A stretch of 64,000 nt of DNA from Pseudomonas sp. MPC6 (GTDB lineage Bacteria > Pseudomonadota > Gammaproteobacteria > Pseudomonadales > Pseudomonadaceae), in NCBI RefSeq assembly GCF_006094435.1, contig NZ_CP034783.1, positions 5,917,001 to 5,981,000 of the forward strand, written 5' to 3'. Position 1 is the first letter of the stretch, and the number at the start of each line of letters is the position of its first letter. The translations under genes were made by a program, and so were the position numbers. The notes beneath the pieces are model-generated. The model was not told where the DNA came from. It did no database searches and worked only from the letters and a program-made list of their open reading frames with translations. Positions 54,076-61,439 of this stretch are shown one piece after another.

Positions 54076-54987
54076 TTACTGGGCGCCCTGCTTGTCGATC
54101 AGCGCGGCCAGAGCTTCGTACTCTTCCGGCAGCAGATCGGTCAGCGGCGCACGCACAGGACCTGCGTCATAGCCGACAATTTTTGCCCCGGCCTTGACGA
54201 TGCTCACCGCGTAACCGGCCTTGCGGTTACGGATGTCCAGGTACGGCAGGAAGAAGTCGTCGATGATCTTGCCGACAGTGGCGTGATCTTCCCGGGCAAC
54301 GGCGTGATAGAAATCCATCGCGGTTTTCGGGATGAAGTTGAACACCGCGGACGAGTAAACCGGTACGCCCAGCGCCTTGTAGGCTGCGGCGTAGACTTCC
54401 GCGGTCGGCAGCCCGCCCAGGTAGCTGAAGCGATCGCCGAGGCGGCGACGGATCGACACCATCAACTCGATATCGCCCAGGCCATCCTTGTAGCCGATCA
54501 GGTTCGGGCAGCGCTCGGCCAGGCGTTCCAGCAGCGGCGCGGTCAGGCGGCAGACGTTACGGTTGTAAACCACCACGCCGATTTTCACCGATTTGCACAC
54601 GGCTTCAACGTGGGCAGCCACGCCGTCCTGGCTGGCTTCGGTCAGGTAATGCGGCAACAGCAACAGGCCCTTGGCGCCCAGACGCTCGGCTTCTTGAGCG
54701 TATTCGATGGCTTGACGGGTCGAACCGCCGACACCGGCCAGAATCGGCACGCTGGTTTCGCAGGTGTCGACGGCGGTCTTGATGATTTCCGAGTATTCGC
54801 TGGCCGCCAGAGAGAAGAACTCACCGGTGCCGCCTGCGGCGAACAGTGCCGAGGCGCCGTATGGGGCCAGCCATTCGAGACGCTTGATGTAGCCCGCGCG
54901 ATGGAAATCGCCCTGAGCATTGAAATCGGTAACCGGGAAAGACAGCAGACCGGAAGAGAGGATGGACTTCAGTTCTTGTGGATTCAT
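54076..54987 (-). CDS. kdgD: 5-dehydro-4-deoxyglucarate dehydratase
   Basis: 303-residue DHDPS-family aldolase-type enzyme that dehydrates and decarboxylates 5-keto-4-deoxyglucarate to 2-oxoglutarate semialdehyde. The Schiff-base lysine is Lys167 ([10 protein letters not shown]) and the partner tyrosine Tyr141 (VVYNRNVC). I start at [22 protein letters not shown]; upstream codons cover the promoter region. It is the first gene of the cluster on the minus strand, directly behind the operator-bearing promoter. Confidence 0.93.
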   Translation of the reverse strand: MNPQELKSILSSGLLSFPVTDFNAQGDFHRAGYIKRLEWLAPYGASALFAAGGTGEFFSLAASEYSEIIKTAVDTCETSVPILAGVGGSTRQAIEYAQEAERLGAKGLLLLPHYLTEASQDGVAAHVEAVCKSVKIGVVVYNRNVCRLTAPLLERLAERCPNLIGYKDGLGDIELMVSIRRRLGDRFSYLGGLPTAEVYAAAYKALGVPVYSSAVFNFIPKTAMDFYHAVAREDHATVGKIIDDFFLPYLDIRNRKAGYAVSIVKAGAKIVGYDAGPVRAPLTDLLPEEYEALAALIDKQGAQ

Positions 54988-55044
54988 TATTCGAACACCC
55001 TGGGTAGCGACGTTATGTGTGAGAAAAGCGTTCAGCCTGCGCCG

Positions 55045-55084
55045 AAGTTGTAGGTCATCGTACAACTTAAAAAATAACCGTCAA
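55045..55084 (-). promoter_or_regulatory. kdgD promoter with overlapping inverted-repeat operator
   Basis: Minus-strand TTGACG (55079-55084), 16 nt, TACGAT (55057-55062). Over the -10 lies AAGTTGTA-8 nt-TACAACTT (55045-55068), a perfect inverted repeat, the layout of a repressor site. A regulator of the GntR/FadR type is encoded at 55426. Confidence 0.65.
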
Positions 55085-55292
55085 CTGCATTTCATCGCCG
55101 AGGGTGAAAATTGTTCGACAAGATGGGCTGATGACTAATGCTTCAGGGCCTTTGCCGCAGAAAAAAAGCGTGCAAAAACACCGCACCCGATGGGGCGTTT
55201 AGGAGATACGTTGTCGGAAGAGGGAATGAGGGATTAGCGAGGGTAGCTTGTTTCAGCACAGCCCCAGAGAATTGCGGCAGGGCTGCGGCCCC

Positions 55293-55389
55293 CTTCGCGA
55301 GCAAGCCCGCTCCCACATGGGATCGAATATGAACACAGGGTTTGTGAACACTCGCAATTTATTGTGGGGAGCGGGCTTGCTCGCGAAGG
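55293..55389. repeat. REPIN, GAGCAAGCCCGCTCC type
   Basis: Inverted pair of GCGAGCAAGCCCGCTCCCAC arms, about 55 nt apart. Confidence 0.88.
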
Positions 55390-55425
55390 CGGCCTGTCAG
55401 GCAATGGATTTACTGAGTCAAATGT

Positions 55426-56175
55426 TTACCCCCGCTGCGCCTCAGCCTCTTCATGGGCATGACGCAACCGCTCACGGCTGTTGGTCAGATGCAATCGCAT
55501 CGCTGCACGAGCCGCATCGGAATCCTGGCGGGCAATCGCGTCGTAGATCTCTTCGTGCTCACGGCTCAGGCGATTCATGTAGTGCTGCTGGTCATCATGG
55601 GCCAGGCGTGCCGAGTTCAGTCGCGTACGCGGGATGATGCTGGTGCCCAGGTGGGTCATGATGTCCGTGAAGTAACGGTTGCCCGTCGCCAGGGCGATTT
55701 GCAGGTGGAACTGGAAGTCCGACGCCACGGCATCACTGGCGTGGGAGACACTTTCATTCAACGCGTCCAGCGCCGCTCGCATCAGCGCCAACTGCTCGGC
55801 GCTGCGACGCTGGGCGGCAAGGCCGGCGGATTCCACTTCCAGGCTGATGCGCAGTTCGAGAATCGCCAGCACGTCACGCAGGGTGACCACGGTCGCCGGG
55901 TCGATTCGAAAACCACTCGGGCTCGGGGTATCGAGCACGAAGGTGCCGATGCCATGACGGGTTTCAACCTGCCCTGCCGCCTGCAACCGCGAAATCGCCT
56001 CGCGCACCACCGTACGGCTGACGCCATGGGCCTCCATGATCGCCGACTCGGTGGGCAATTTGTCACCGCGCTTGAGGTGACCGTCGCGAATCTGCTCGGA
56101 CAGCACCGTCACCAATTCCTGTGCGAGGCTGCGGCGCTTGCGAGGGAGGCGTGGCGTGTCGATCGGGTTTTCCAT
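55426..56175 (-). CDS. GntR/FadR-family transcriptional regulator of the hexarate cluster
   Basis: 249-residue regulator from the ATG giving MENPIDTPRLP (an ATG four codons upstream is possible). The winged helix-turn-helix (about 15-80) shows RGDKLPTESAIMEAHGVSRT and VVREAISRLQAAG; the C-terminal all-helical FCD domain (about 100-240) binds the effector. FCD regulators usually repress and are relieved by a substrate or intermediate. The neighbour cluster makes a hexarate-derived ligand likely. Confidence 0.88.
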   Translation of the reverse strand: MENPIDTPRLPRKRRSLAQELVTVLSEQIRDGHLKRGDKLPTESAIMEAHGVSRTVVREAISRLQAAGQVETRHGIGTFVLDTPSPSGFRIDPATVVTLRDVLAILELRISLEVESAGLAAQRRSAEQLALMRAALDALNESVSHASDAVASDFQFHLQIALATGNRYFTDIMTHLGTSIIPRTRLNSARLAHDDQQHYMNRLSREHEEIYDAIARQDSDAARAAMRLHLTNSRERLRHAHEEAEAQRG

Positions 56176-56228
56176 GGTGAACGTCATTCTCGAAAAATTC
56201 GGCTGAATCCGCATCATAGCTCAACGCG

Positions 56229-56242
56229 GTTGTACGATCACC
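56229..56242. promoter_or_regulatory. Near-copy of the kdgD operator half upstream of the gntR gene
   Basis: GTTGTACGATCACC matches the operator core GTTGTACGATGACC at 13 of 14 positions, about 55-65 nt before the regulator start, consistent with autoregulation. The other half of the inverted repeat is not preserved. Confidence 0.4.
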
Positions 56243-56248
56243 CACCCC

Positions 56249-56343
56249 CCTTGTAGGAGCTGGCTTGCCAGCGAAAGCGGTGTGTCATTCAGCATCTCGC
56301 TGACTGATGCACCGCCTTCGCTGGCAAGCCAGCTCCTACAGGG
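56249..56343. repeat. REPIN upstream of the gntR gene
   Basis: Inverted pair of GTAGGAGCTGGCTTGCCAGC arms about 45 nt apart. Confidence 0.9.
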
Positions 56344-56353
56344 ATGGTGGTGT

Positions 56354-58081
56354 TCAGGCCGTCACGGCCTGGTCCACCAGATGCCCATTCTCGATACGAA
56401 TGTGCCGTGGGTGGAAGCGTTTCAGGCTGCTGCGATGCCCGACGCTGACGATGCTCAAGCCCGGTATCTCATCGATCAACGCTTGATACAGCGACGCCTC
56501 ATCCTCTTCATCCATCGCCGAAGTCGCTTCGTCCATGTACAGCCATTGCGGGGCATAGAGCAGCGCACGGGCAAAGGCCAGACGTTGCTGTTCACCCGGC
56601 GACAGCATGCGCTGCCAGTGATTGGCTTCGTCCAGTCGCGCCACCAGATGCGGCAGGCGGCAGGTTTCCAGCACATGAACGTAGCGCTCGTGCGGGTAGG
56701 TATCGCCGGCCTGTGGATAACTCAACGCCTCGCGCAGCGTGCCAATCGGCAGATAGGGTTTTTGCGGCAGGAACAGATACCGCGCCGCCGGCAGACGAAT
56801 ACTGCCGTGGCCCGCTGGCCACAAATGCCCCATTGCCCGCAGCAAGGTCGACTTGCCGCTGCCGGAACGGCCGCTGAGCATGACGCGCTCGCCCTCCTCC
56901 ACGGTCATGTCGGCGCTGGTCAGCAGGTGACGACCGTCCGCCAGGTCGAGGCCCAGGTTGTGTACCTTCAACTTCGGGCCCGAATTCTGCACGTCGATCA
57001 TCGGCGCGCGCTCTTCGTTATCGGTCATCGCCTGGCGGAAACTCAGCAGACGATCACAGGTAGCGCGCCAGGAGGCGAGGTTCTGGTACGCGCTGATGAA
57101 CCAGCTGAAGCTCTCCTGCACGTTGCCGAACGCCGAGCTGATCTGCATCAGCTCACCCAGTTCGATCTTGCCCGCGAAGTAACGCGGCGCGGCGACCATG
57201 AATGGAAAGATGATGGCGGCCTGGCTGTAACCGGCTGTAAAGAACGTCAGGCGCTTGGACACCTTCATGATGTCCCAGAAGTTGTGCCAGACCAGGCCAA
57301 AACGACTGCTCAAGCGACGGTTTTCATTCGGCTCACCGTTATAGAGCGCGATGCTTTCGGCATTCTCGCGAATCCGCACCATGGAGAAACGCAGGTCAGC
57401 TTCGAAGCGTTGTTGCTGGTTGTTCAAGCCGATCAGGCGACGACCGATCAAATGCGTCAGCCAGCTGCCGATCACCGCATAGACCAGCACACACCAAAAC
57501 ATATATCCGGGAATGGTAAAACCGTAGACTTCAATACTGCCCGACACACCCCACAGGATGATCGAGAACGACACCAGGCTGACAATATTGCGCAGCAGTC
57601 CAATGCCCAGTTCCAGGGTGTTCGAGGTGAAGTTGTTGAGGTCTTCGGAGATCCGCTGATCCGGGTTATCGGTGTAACCGCCTTGCTCGAGCTGGTAGTA
57701 ATTCTTGTTGCCTAACCAGCGGGCGAAATGCTTTTCGGTAAGCCATGCCCGCCAACGGATGGTCAGCATCTGGGTCAGGTACAGCCGGTATACCGCGCCG
57801 ACAATCGCTACCGCCGCAATCACGCAGAAATACAGGATCAACCGCCAAAACGCAGCCTCATCCTTTTGTTGCAGGGCATTGTAGAAATCCTTGTACCAGG
57901 TGTTGAACCACACCGAAATGCCCACGCTGACCAGCGACAGTGCGATCACCGCGATCAGCAACGTCCAGGCCTTGCCCTTCTCTTCGCTGCGCCAGTAAGG
58001 CGTGATCATCGCCCAGACTTTGCGAAAGAACTGCCCGCGCACAGCATCATTGACCGCGGAATATTCAGCGTTCTGATTCAT
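56354..58081 (-). CDS. ABC transporter, fused permease-ATPase, SbmA/BacA-like (YddA type)
   Basis: 575-residue half transporter: N-terminal SbmA/BacA-type membrane domain with about six helices (to about residue 330; NYYQLEQGGYTDNPDQRISEDL is the family loop) and a C-terminal ATPase with Walker [11 protein letters not shown], signature LSPGEQQRLAFARALL and Walker B WLYMDEATSAMDEED. Homologues include E. coli YddA and relatives of peptide and cobalamin importers (BacA, Rv1819c). Substrate unknown. It dimerises. The gene lies downstream of roxR on the same strand with a 96-nt gap that contains a palindrome. Confidence 0.9.
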   Translation of the reverse strand: MNQNAEYSAVNDAVRGQFFRKVWAMITPYWRSEEKGKAWTLLIAVIALSLVSVGISVWFNTWYKDFYNALQQKDEAAFWRLILYFCVIAAVAIVGAVYRLYLTQMLTIRWRAWLTEKHFARWLGNKNYYQLEQGGYTDNPDQRISEDLNNFTSNTLELGIGLLRNIVSLVSFSIILWGVSGSIEVYGFTIPGYMFWCVLVYAVIGSWLTHLIGRRLIGLNNQQQRFEADLRFSMVRIRENAESIALYNGEPNENRRLSSRFGLVWHNFWDIMKVSKRLTFFTAGYSQAAIIFPFMVAAPRYFAGKIELGELMQISSAFGNVQESFSWFISAYQNLASWRATCDRLLSFRQAMTDNEERAPMIDVQNSGPKLKVHNLGLDLADGRHLLTSADMTVEEGERVMLSGRSGSGKSTLLRAMGHLWPAGHGSIRLPAARYLFLPQKPYLPIGTLREALSYPQAGDTYPHERYVHVLETCRLPHLVARLDEANHWQRMLSPGEQQRLAFARALLYAPQWLYMDEATSAMDEEDEASLYQALIDEIPGLSIVSVGHRSSLKRFHPRHIRIENGHLVDQAVTA

Positions 58082-58110
58082 GGAAAAGGCTCATTGGAGA
58101 AAAGAACACA

Positions 58111-58140
58111 CACGAACCGATCATAGATGATCAGTTCGTG
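58111..58140 (-). promoter_or_regulatory. 30-nt imperfect palindrome upstream of the ABC transporter
   Basis: CACGAACCGATCAT-AG-ATGATCAGTTCGTG, an inverted repeat with one mismatched pair, 29 nt before the ABC transporter ATG and 37 nt after roxR. On the minus strand TGTGTTCTTTTC follows, so it may end roxR transcription; its symmetry and position also suit an operator. Confidence 0.5.
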
Positions 58141-58177
58141 TTGTAACGCGATGGGACAACAATTGTTCAGCACCGGT

Positions 58178-58744
58178 TCAGCGACGGACCGGGCGCTTCT
58201 GCAGTTTGCGCTGCAGCGTGCGGCGGTGCATGCCCAGGGCGCGGGCCGTGGCGGAGATGTTGCCTTCGTGTTCGGTCAGCACGCGCTGGATGTGTTCCCA
58301 TTGCAGGCGGTCCACGGACATCGGGTTTTCCGGCACCAGGGTGTCGAGGTCGGCGTGCTCGGACAGCAAAGCCGCCAGCACGTCATCGGCGTCCGCCGGT
58401 TTGCACAGGTAATTGCAGGCGCCGCGCTTGATCGCCTCGACGGCGGTGGCGATGCTCGAGTAACCGGTGAGGATCACCACGCGCATTTCCGGGTCCAGCT
58501 CCAGCAGCTTGGGCAACAGCACCAGGCCGGAATCGCCGTCCATTTTCAGGTCCAGCGCCGCATAGTCCGGCAGATCGGCCTGGGCGATGATCAGGCCTTC
58601 TTCGGCGGAACCGGCAGTGCTGACGCGAAAGCCGCGACGGGCCATGGCACGGGCCATGACGCGGGTAAACGTTGCGTCGTCGTCTACCAGCAGCAAATGC
58701 GGCAGTTCTTCGCCTTCGCCTTCGACTTGAATCTCGTCACTCAT
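58178..58744 (-). CDS. roxR: Redox response regulator RoxR (RegA/PrrA family)
   Basis: 188-residue response regulator. The receiver domain has LLLVDDDATF and Asp65 (ALDLKMDGDSG) as phosphorylation site and Lys in NYLCKPADADD. A Fis-type helix-turn-helix ends the protein (GNISATARALGMHRRTLQRK). The start is MSDEIQVEGEGEE. It overlaps the roxS end by 8 nt. In Pseudomonas RoxSR controls respiratory oxidases, notably the cyanide-insensitive oxidase. Confidence 0.95.
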   Translation of the reverse strand: MSDEIQVEGEGEELPHLLLVDDDATFTRVMARAMARRGFRVSTAGSAEEGLIIAQADLPDYAALDLKMDGDSGLVLLPKLLELDPEMRVVILTGYSSIATAVEAIKRGACNYLCKPADADDVLAALLSEHADLDTLVPENPMSVDRLQWEHIQRVLTEHEGNISATARALGMHRRTLQRKLQKRPVRR

Positions 58745-59999
58745 GTTCGTCTCCTCGGGCGACACGGGGCAGGCGCAGCTCGGTGAGCGTGCCGCCTTCC
58801 TCATGACTGTAGAGTTTCACTGAGCCGCCGGCGCGTGTCACGCTGGCCTTGCTCAAAAACAGGCCCAGGCCGAAACCTTTGCCCTTGGTGGTAAAAAACG
58901 GCTTGCCGATCTGCTCGGCAATGGCCAGCGGCACACCGGCACCGTGGTCGCGGATGCTGATGGTCAAATCCTCGGCATTCCAGTCCAGCGTCACTTGCAG
59001 CCCTTCGGGGCAAGCATCGGCGGCGTTATTGAGCAAATTCAGCAGCGCCTGGGTCAGGTCCGGCGGTGGCGCCATGCGTGGCACGGTGCCCTGGCCCAGG
59101 CGCTGGAAGCGATAACTGGCTTCCGGACGCATCAGGTGCCAGCGGTTCAGGGCTTCGTCGAGCCAGTCGGTGACGTCCTGCATCTCCACCGCCAACCGGC
59201 GATTGGCCTCCGCTGCCCGAACCAGCTGCTGCAAGGTTTGCTTGCACAGCTTGACCTGATCCTGCAGCACACTCAGATCGTCCTGCAACATCGGGTCGTG
59301 GTGGTCCTGGCGCATTTCCTTGAGCAACACGCTCATGGTCGCCAATGGCGTGCCCAGTTCATGGGCGGCGCCGGCCGCCTGGGTCGCGACGGCCAGCAGC
59401 TGCTGGTCGCGCAGGCCCTCTTCGCGACGAATGGCACGCAGCTCTTCCTGACGGCGCAACTCCTCGGCCATGCGCGCGGCAAAAAAGGTAATGACCGCCG
59501 CGGCCAGGGCGAAACTCAGCCACATCCCGTACACCTGCAGATTTTCCCGAGCGATCGGGAAGGTTTGCAGCGGGTAGAAACGCGCCAGCAACAGGGTGTA
59601 CATCGTCAACGCGATACCGGACAGAATCACCGAATACCGCCACGGCAAGGTCACCGCGGCAATGGTCAGCGGCACCAGGTAATAAGAGACGAAGGGGTTG
59701 GTCGAACCGCCGGAGAAATACAGCAAGGCACTGTGGATAAACAGGTCGCATGCCAGTTGCACGGCGTACTCAAGCTCGGTGACCGGCCACGAGGTACGCA
59801 GGCGAATCGCCGTGAACGCACACAACAGCATCGAGCAGCCGAGGGTCGCGGCCAGTTGAAACCAGGGCAGCGGCAGCAGCTCGAGCCAGTAAGCCAGGCC
59901 CACGGAACCGGCCTGGGCGGCCAGCACCAAAGTGCGGATGAACGTCAGCCGCCAGAGATTCTGGCGAGTCGCGGAAGTGATTTGAACGGGGGCGAGCAT
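58737..59999 (-). CDS. roxS: Redox sensor histidine kinase RoxS (RegB/PrrB family)
   Basis: 420-residue membrane kinase with about six N-terminal helices (residues 20-175). The quinone-sensing motif GGSTNPF is at 97-103. The phosphorylated His213 is in AAHELGTPLAT, and Cys252 (VKLCKQTL) corresponds to the redox cysteine of RegB. N box LLNNAADACPEG and G box GFGLGLFLSK form the ATPase. I start at MLAPVQITSATRQNLWR; longer frames pass through a REPIN. Confidence 0.95.
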   Translation of the reverse strand: MLAPVQITSATRQNLWRLTFIRTLVLAAQAGSVGLAYWLELLPLPWFQLAATLGCSMLLCAFTAIRLRTSWPVTELEYAVQLACDLFIHSALLYFSGGSTNPFVSYYLVPLTIAAVTLPWRYSVILSGIALTMYTLLLARFYPLQTFPIARENLQVYGMWLSFALAAAVITFFAARMAEELRRQEELRAIRREEGLRDQQLLAVATQAAGAAHELGTPLATMSVLLKEMRQDHHDPMLQDDLSVLQDQVKLCKQTLQQLVRAAEANRRLAVEMQDVTDWLDEALNRWHLMRPEASYRFQRLGQGTVPRMAPPPDLTQALLNLLNNAADACPEGLQVTLDWNAEDLTISIRDHGAGVPLAIAEQIGKPFFTTKGKGFGLGLFLSKASVTRAGGSVKLYSHEEGGTLTELRLPRVARGDEHE

Positions 60000-60112
60000 G
60001 AGCTCTCCTGATGAGCGCTCCAGGCGGATCGCAGGGAGTATAACCAAGCACGGGGGCTGGCAGGCGAAAGTGCGGCAAACGGCCACATGGCAGACCGAAC
60101 CCTGACGCGCCC

Positions 60113-60230
60113 CCCTGTAGGAGCTGGCTTGCCAGCGAAGGTCGTCAACGATAACGCGTGCAGTCAGGATAAACGCGGCGCCTATGCGTCCTTCGCTGGC
60201 AAGCCAGCGCCTACAGCCAGCGCCTACAGA
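60113..60230. repeat. REPIN with a duplicated 13-bp end
   Basis: Inverted pair of GTAGGAGCTGGCTTGCCAGC arms. The right end carries CCAGCGCCTACAG twice in tandem (60204-60216 and 60217-60229). Confidence 0.88.
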
Positions 60231-60359
60231 GAGACCGCGGCCACCGGCCAATCATCTGTATAGAAGTTGTAACTGTGCGAACCGGATCATTAAAGTTAGA
60301 GTCTGATGGTTTCACGCAGGCTCGGACCTTAACCCCTGCGCATCGTCCAAGGAGTTTTC

Positions 60360-61076
60360 ATGCACAGTTTCCGCCGCAGCGCCGCCCTTCTTGCCCTTAG
60401 CGTTGGCACCGTCGCCAGCCTCCCGGCCCTGGCCGCCGACGAGCTGCATTACAATCAGATCGCCCTGCGCGCCGAAGTCAGTCAGGAAGTGGCCCGCGAC
60501 CTGATGATCGTGACGCTCTACACCGAAGAACAGAACAGCGACCCGGCCAAACTTGCCGCCGACGTCAGCACCACCATGAACAAGGCGCTGGCCCAGGCCA
60601 AGCAGGTCAAGGACATCACCCTGCGCCAGGGCAGCCGCAACAGCTACCCGATCTACGACACCAAGGGCCAGAAAATCACCGGCTGGCGTGAACGCGCCGA
60701 ACTGCGCCTGGAAAGCTCGGACTTCGCTGCCCTGTCGAAACTGACCGGCGAACTGCTCACCGACCTGAAAATGGGCGGCATGGACTTCGCCATCGCCACG
60801 CCAACCCGCAAGGCCAGCGAAGACGCGCTGCTCAAAGACGCGGTCACCGCCTTCAAGGCCCGCGCCCAACTGGCCACCGACGCGCTGGGCGGCAAGGGCT
60901 ACAAGATCGTCAACCTGAACCTGAACAGCAACGGTTACCCACAGCCGTACATGCGTGGGCCGATGATGATGAAAGCCGCCAGCATGGATGCCGCCCCTGT
61001 GACCCCGGAAGTCGAAGCGGGCACCAGCCAGGTCAGCATGACGGCGGACGGGTCGATTGAAGTGTTGATGCCTTGA
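60360..61076 (+). CDS. Periplasmic SIMPL-domain (DUF541) protein
   Basis: 238-residue exported protein; signal peptide MHSFRRSAALLALSVGTVAS with cleavage after ALA near residue 26. The SIMPL/DUF541 domain (about 30-235; EVSQEVARDLMIVTLYTEEQ, GWRERAELRLESSDF) resembles E. coli YggE, whose role is in oxidative-stress protection but not defined at the molecular level. An AAGGAG site precedes the ATG. A strong terminator follows at once, so it is monocistronic. Confidence 0.9.
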   Translation: MHSFRRSAALLALSVGTVASLPALAADELHYNQIALRAEVSQEVARDLMIVTLYTEEQNSDPAKLAADVSTTMNKALAQAKQVKDITLRQGSRNSYPIYDTKGQKITGWRERAELRLESSDFAALSKLTGELLTDLKMGGMDFAIATPTRKASEDALLKDAVTAFKARAQLATDALGGKGYKIVNLNLNSNGYPQPYMRGPMMMKAASMDAAPVTPEVEAGTSQVSMTADGSIEVLMP

Positions 61077-61092
61077 TTCGTTGACCCGTACC

Positions 61093-61129
61093 AAAAACGG
61101 CGATCACCCACGTGATCGCCGTTTTTTTT
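61093..61129 (+). terminator. Rho-independent terminator after the SIMPL gene
   Basis: CGGCGATCAC-4 nt-GTGATCGCCG, perfect 10-bp stem, followed by eight T. Confidence 0.95.
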
Positions 61130-61352
61130 GCCAGGCCAAAACCCGCTGAGTGCCTACAATATGAAGGTATAAATAAGTAACACCGCACCCCAACAGGGTG
61201 CGCCGATCACTCCGCGTGCCCTTTGCCAGTGCGCAGATTGCACCGAAAAAACCCTGCGCAAACGTTCAAATGCGCAGGTATTTATACATTTGCGACATTA
61301 AGGTACGTTCGTGCCACTGTTTAAGGCTTGTTGCTGTTCGGGAACTTGCATT

Positions 61353-61368
61353 GGGTATGGCCCCTGCA
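61353..61368 (+). promoter_or_regulatory. Possible sigma-54 (-24/-12) promoter
   Basis: GG and GC dinucleotides spaced by 10 nt (GGGTATGGCCCCTGCA), with the TGCA end of the -12 element, about 70-85 nt before the peptide-binding protein start. The -24 element is imperfect (GGGTATG against TGGCACG). Confidence 0.35.
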
Positions 61369-61439
61369 TAAGTATCCGCAGGCACGACTCACGAGGTCGT
61401 CCTCTAATTCCAAAAATGACAACAAATCATGAGGCCACC

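Larger units (their letters stand above)
54988..55425. other. Regulatory gap between kdgD and its regulator
   Basis: 438 nt without a credible gene. It contains the kdgD promoter/operator (55045-55084), a moderately AT-rich stretch to about 55220, and a REPIN at 55293-55389. Confidence 0.6.
61077..61439. other. Long leader region before the first peptide-binding protein gene
   Basis: After the SIMPL-gene terminator (61093-61129) about 310 nt hold no credible gene. It contains a hairpin CGCACCC-CAACA-GGGTGCG (61184-61202), three TGCGCA motifs (61230, 61255, 61271) and a possible sigma-54 promoter at 61353-61368. A small open frame at its 3' end is only an extension of the downstream gene. Confidence 0.55.
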
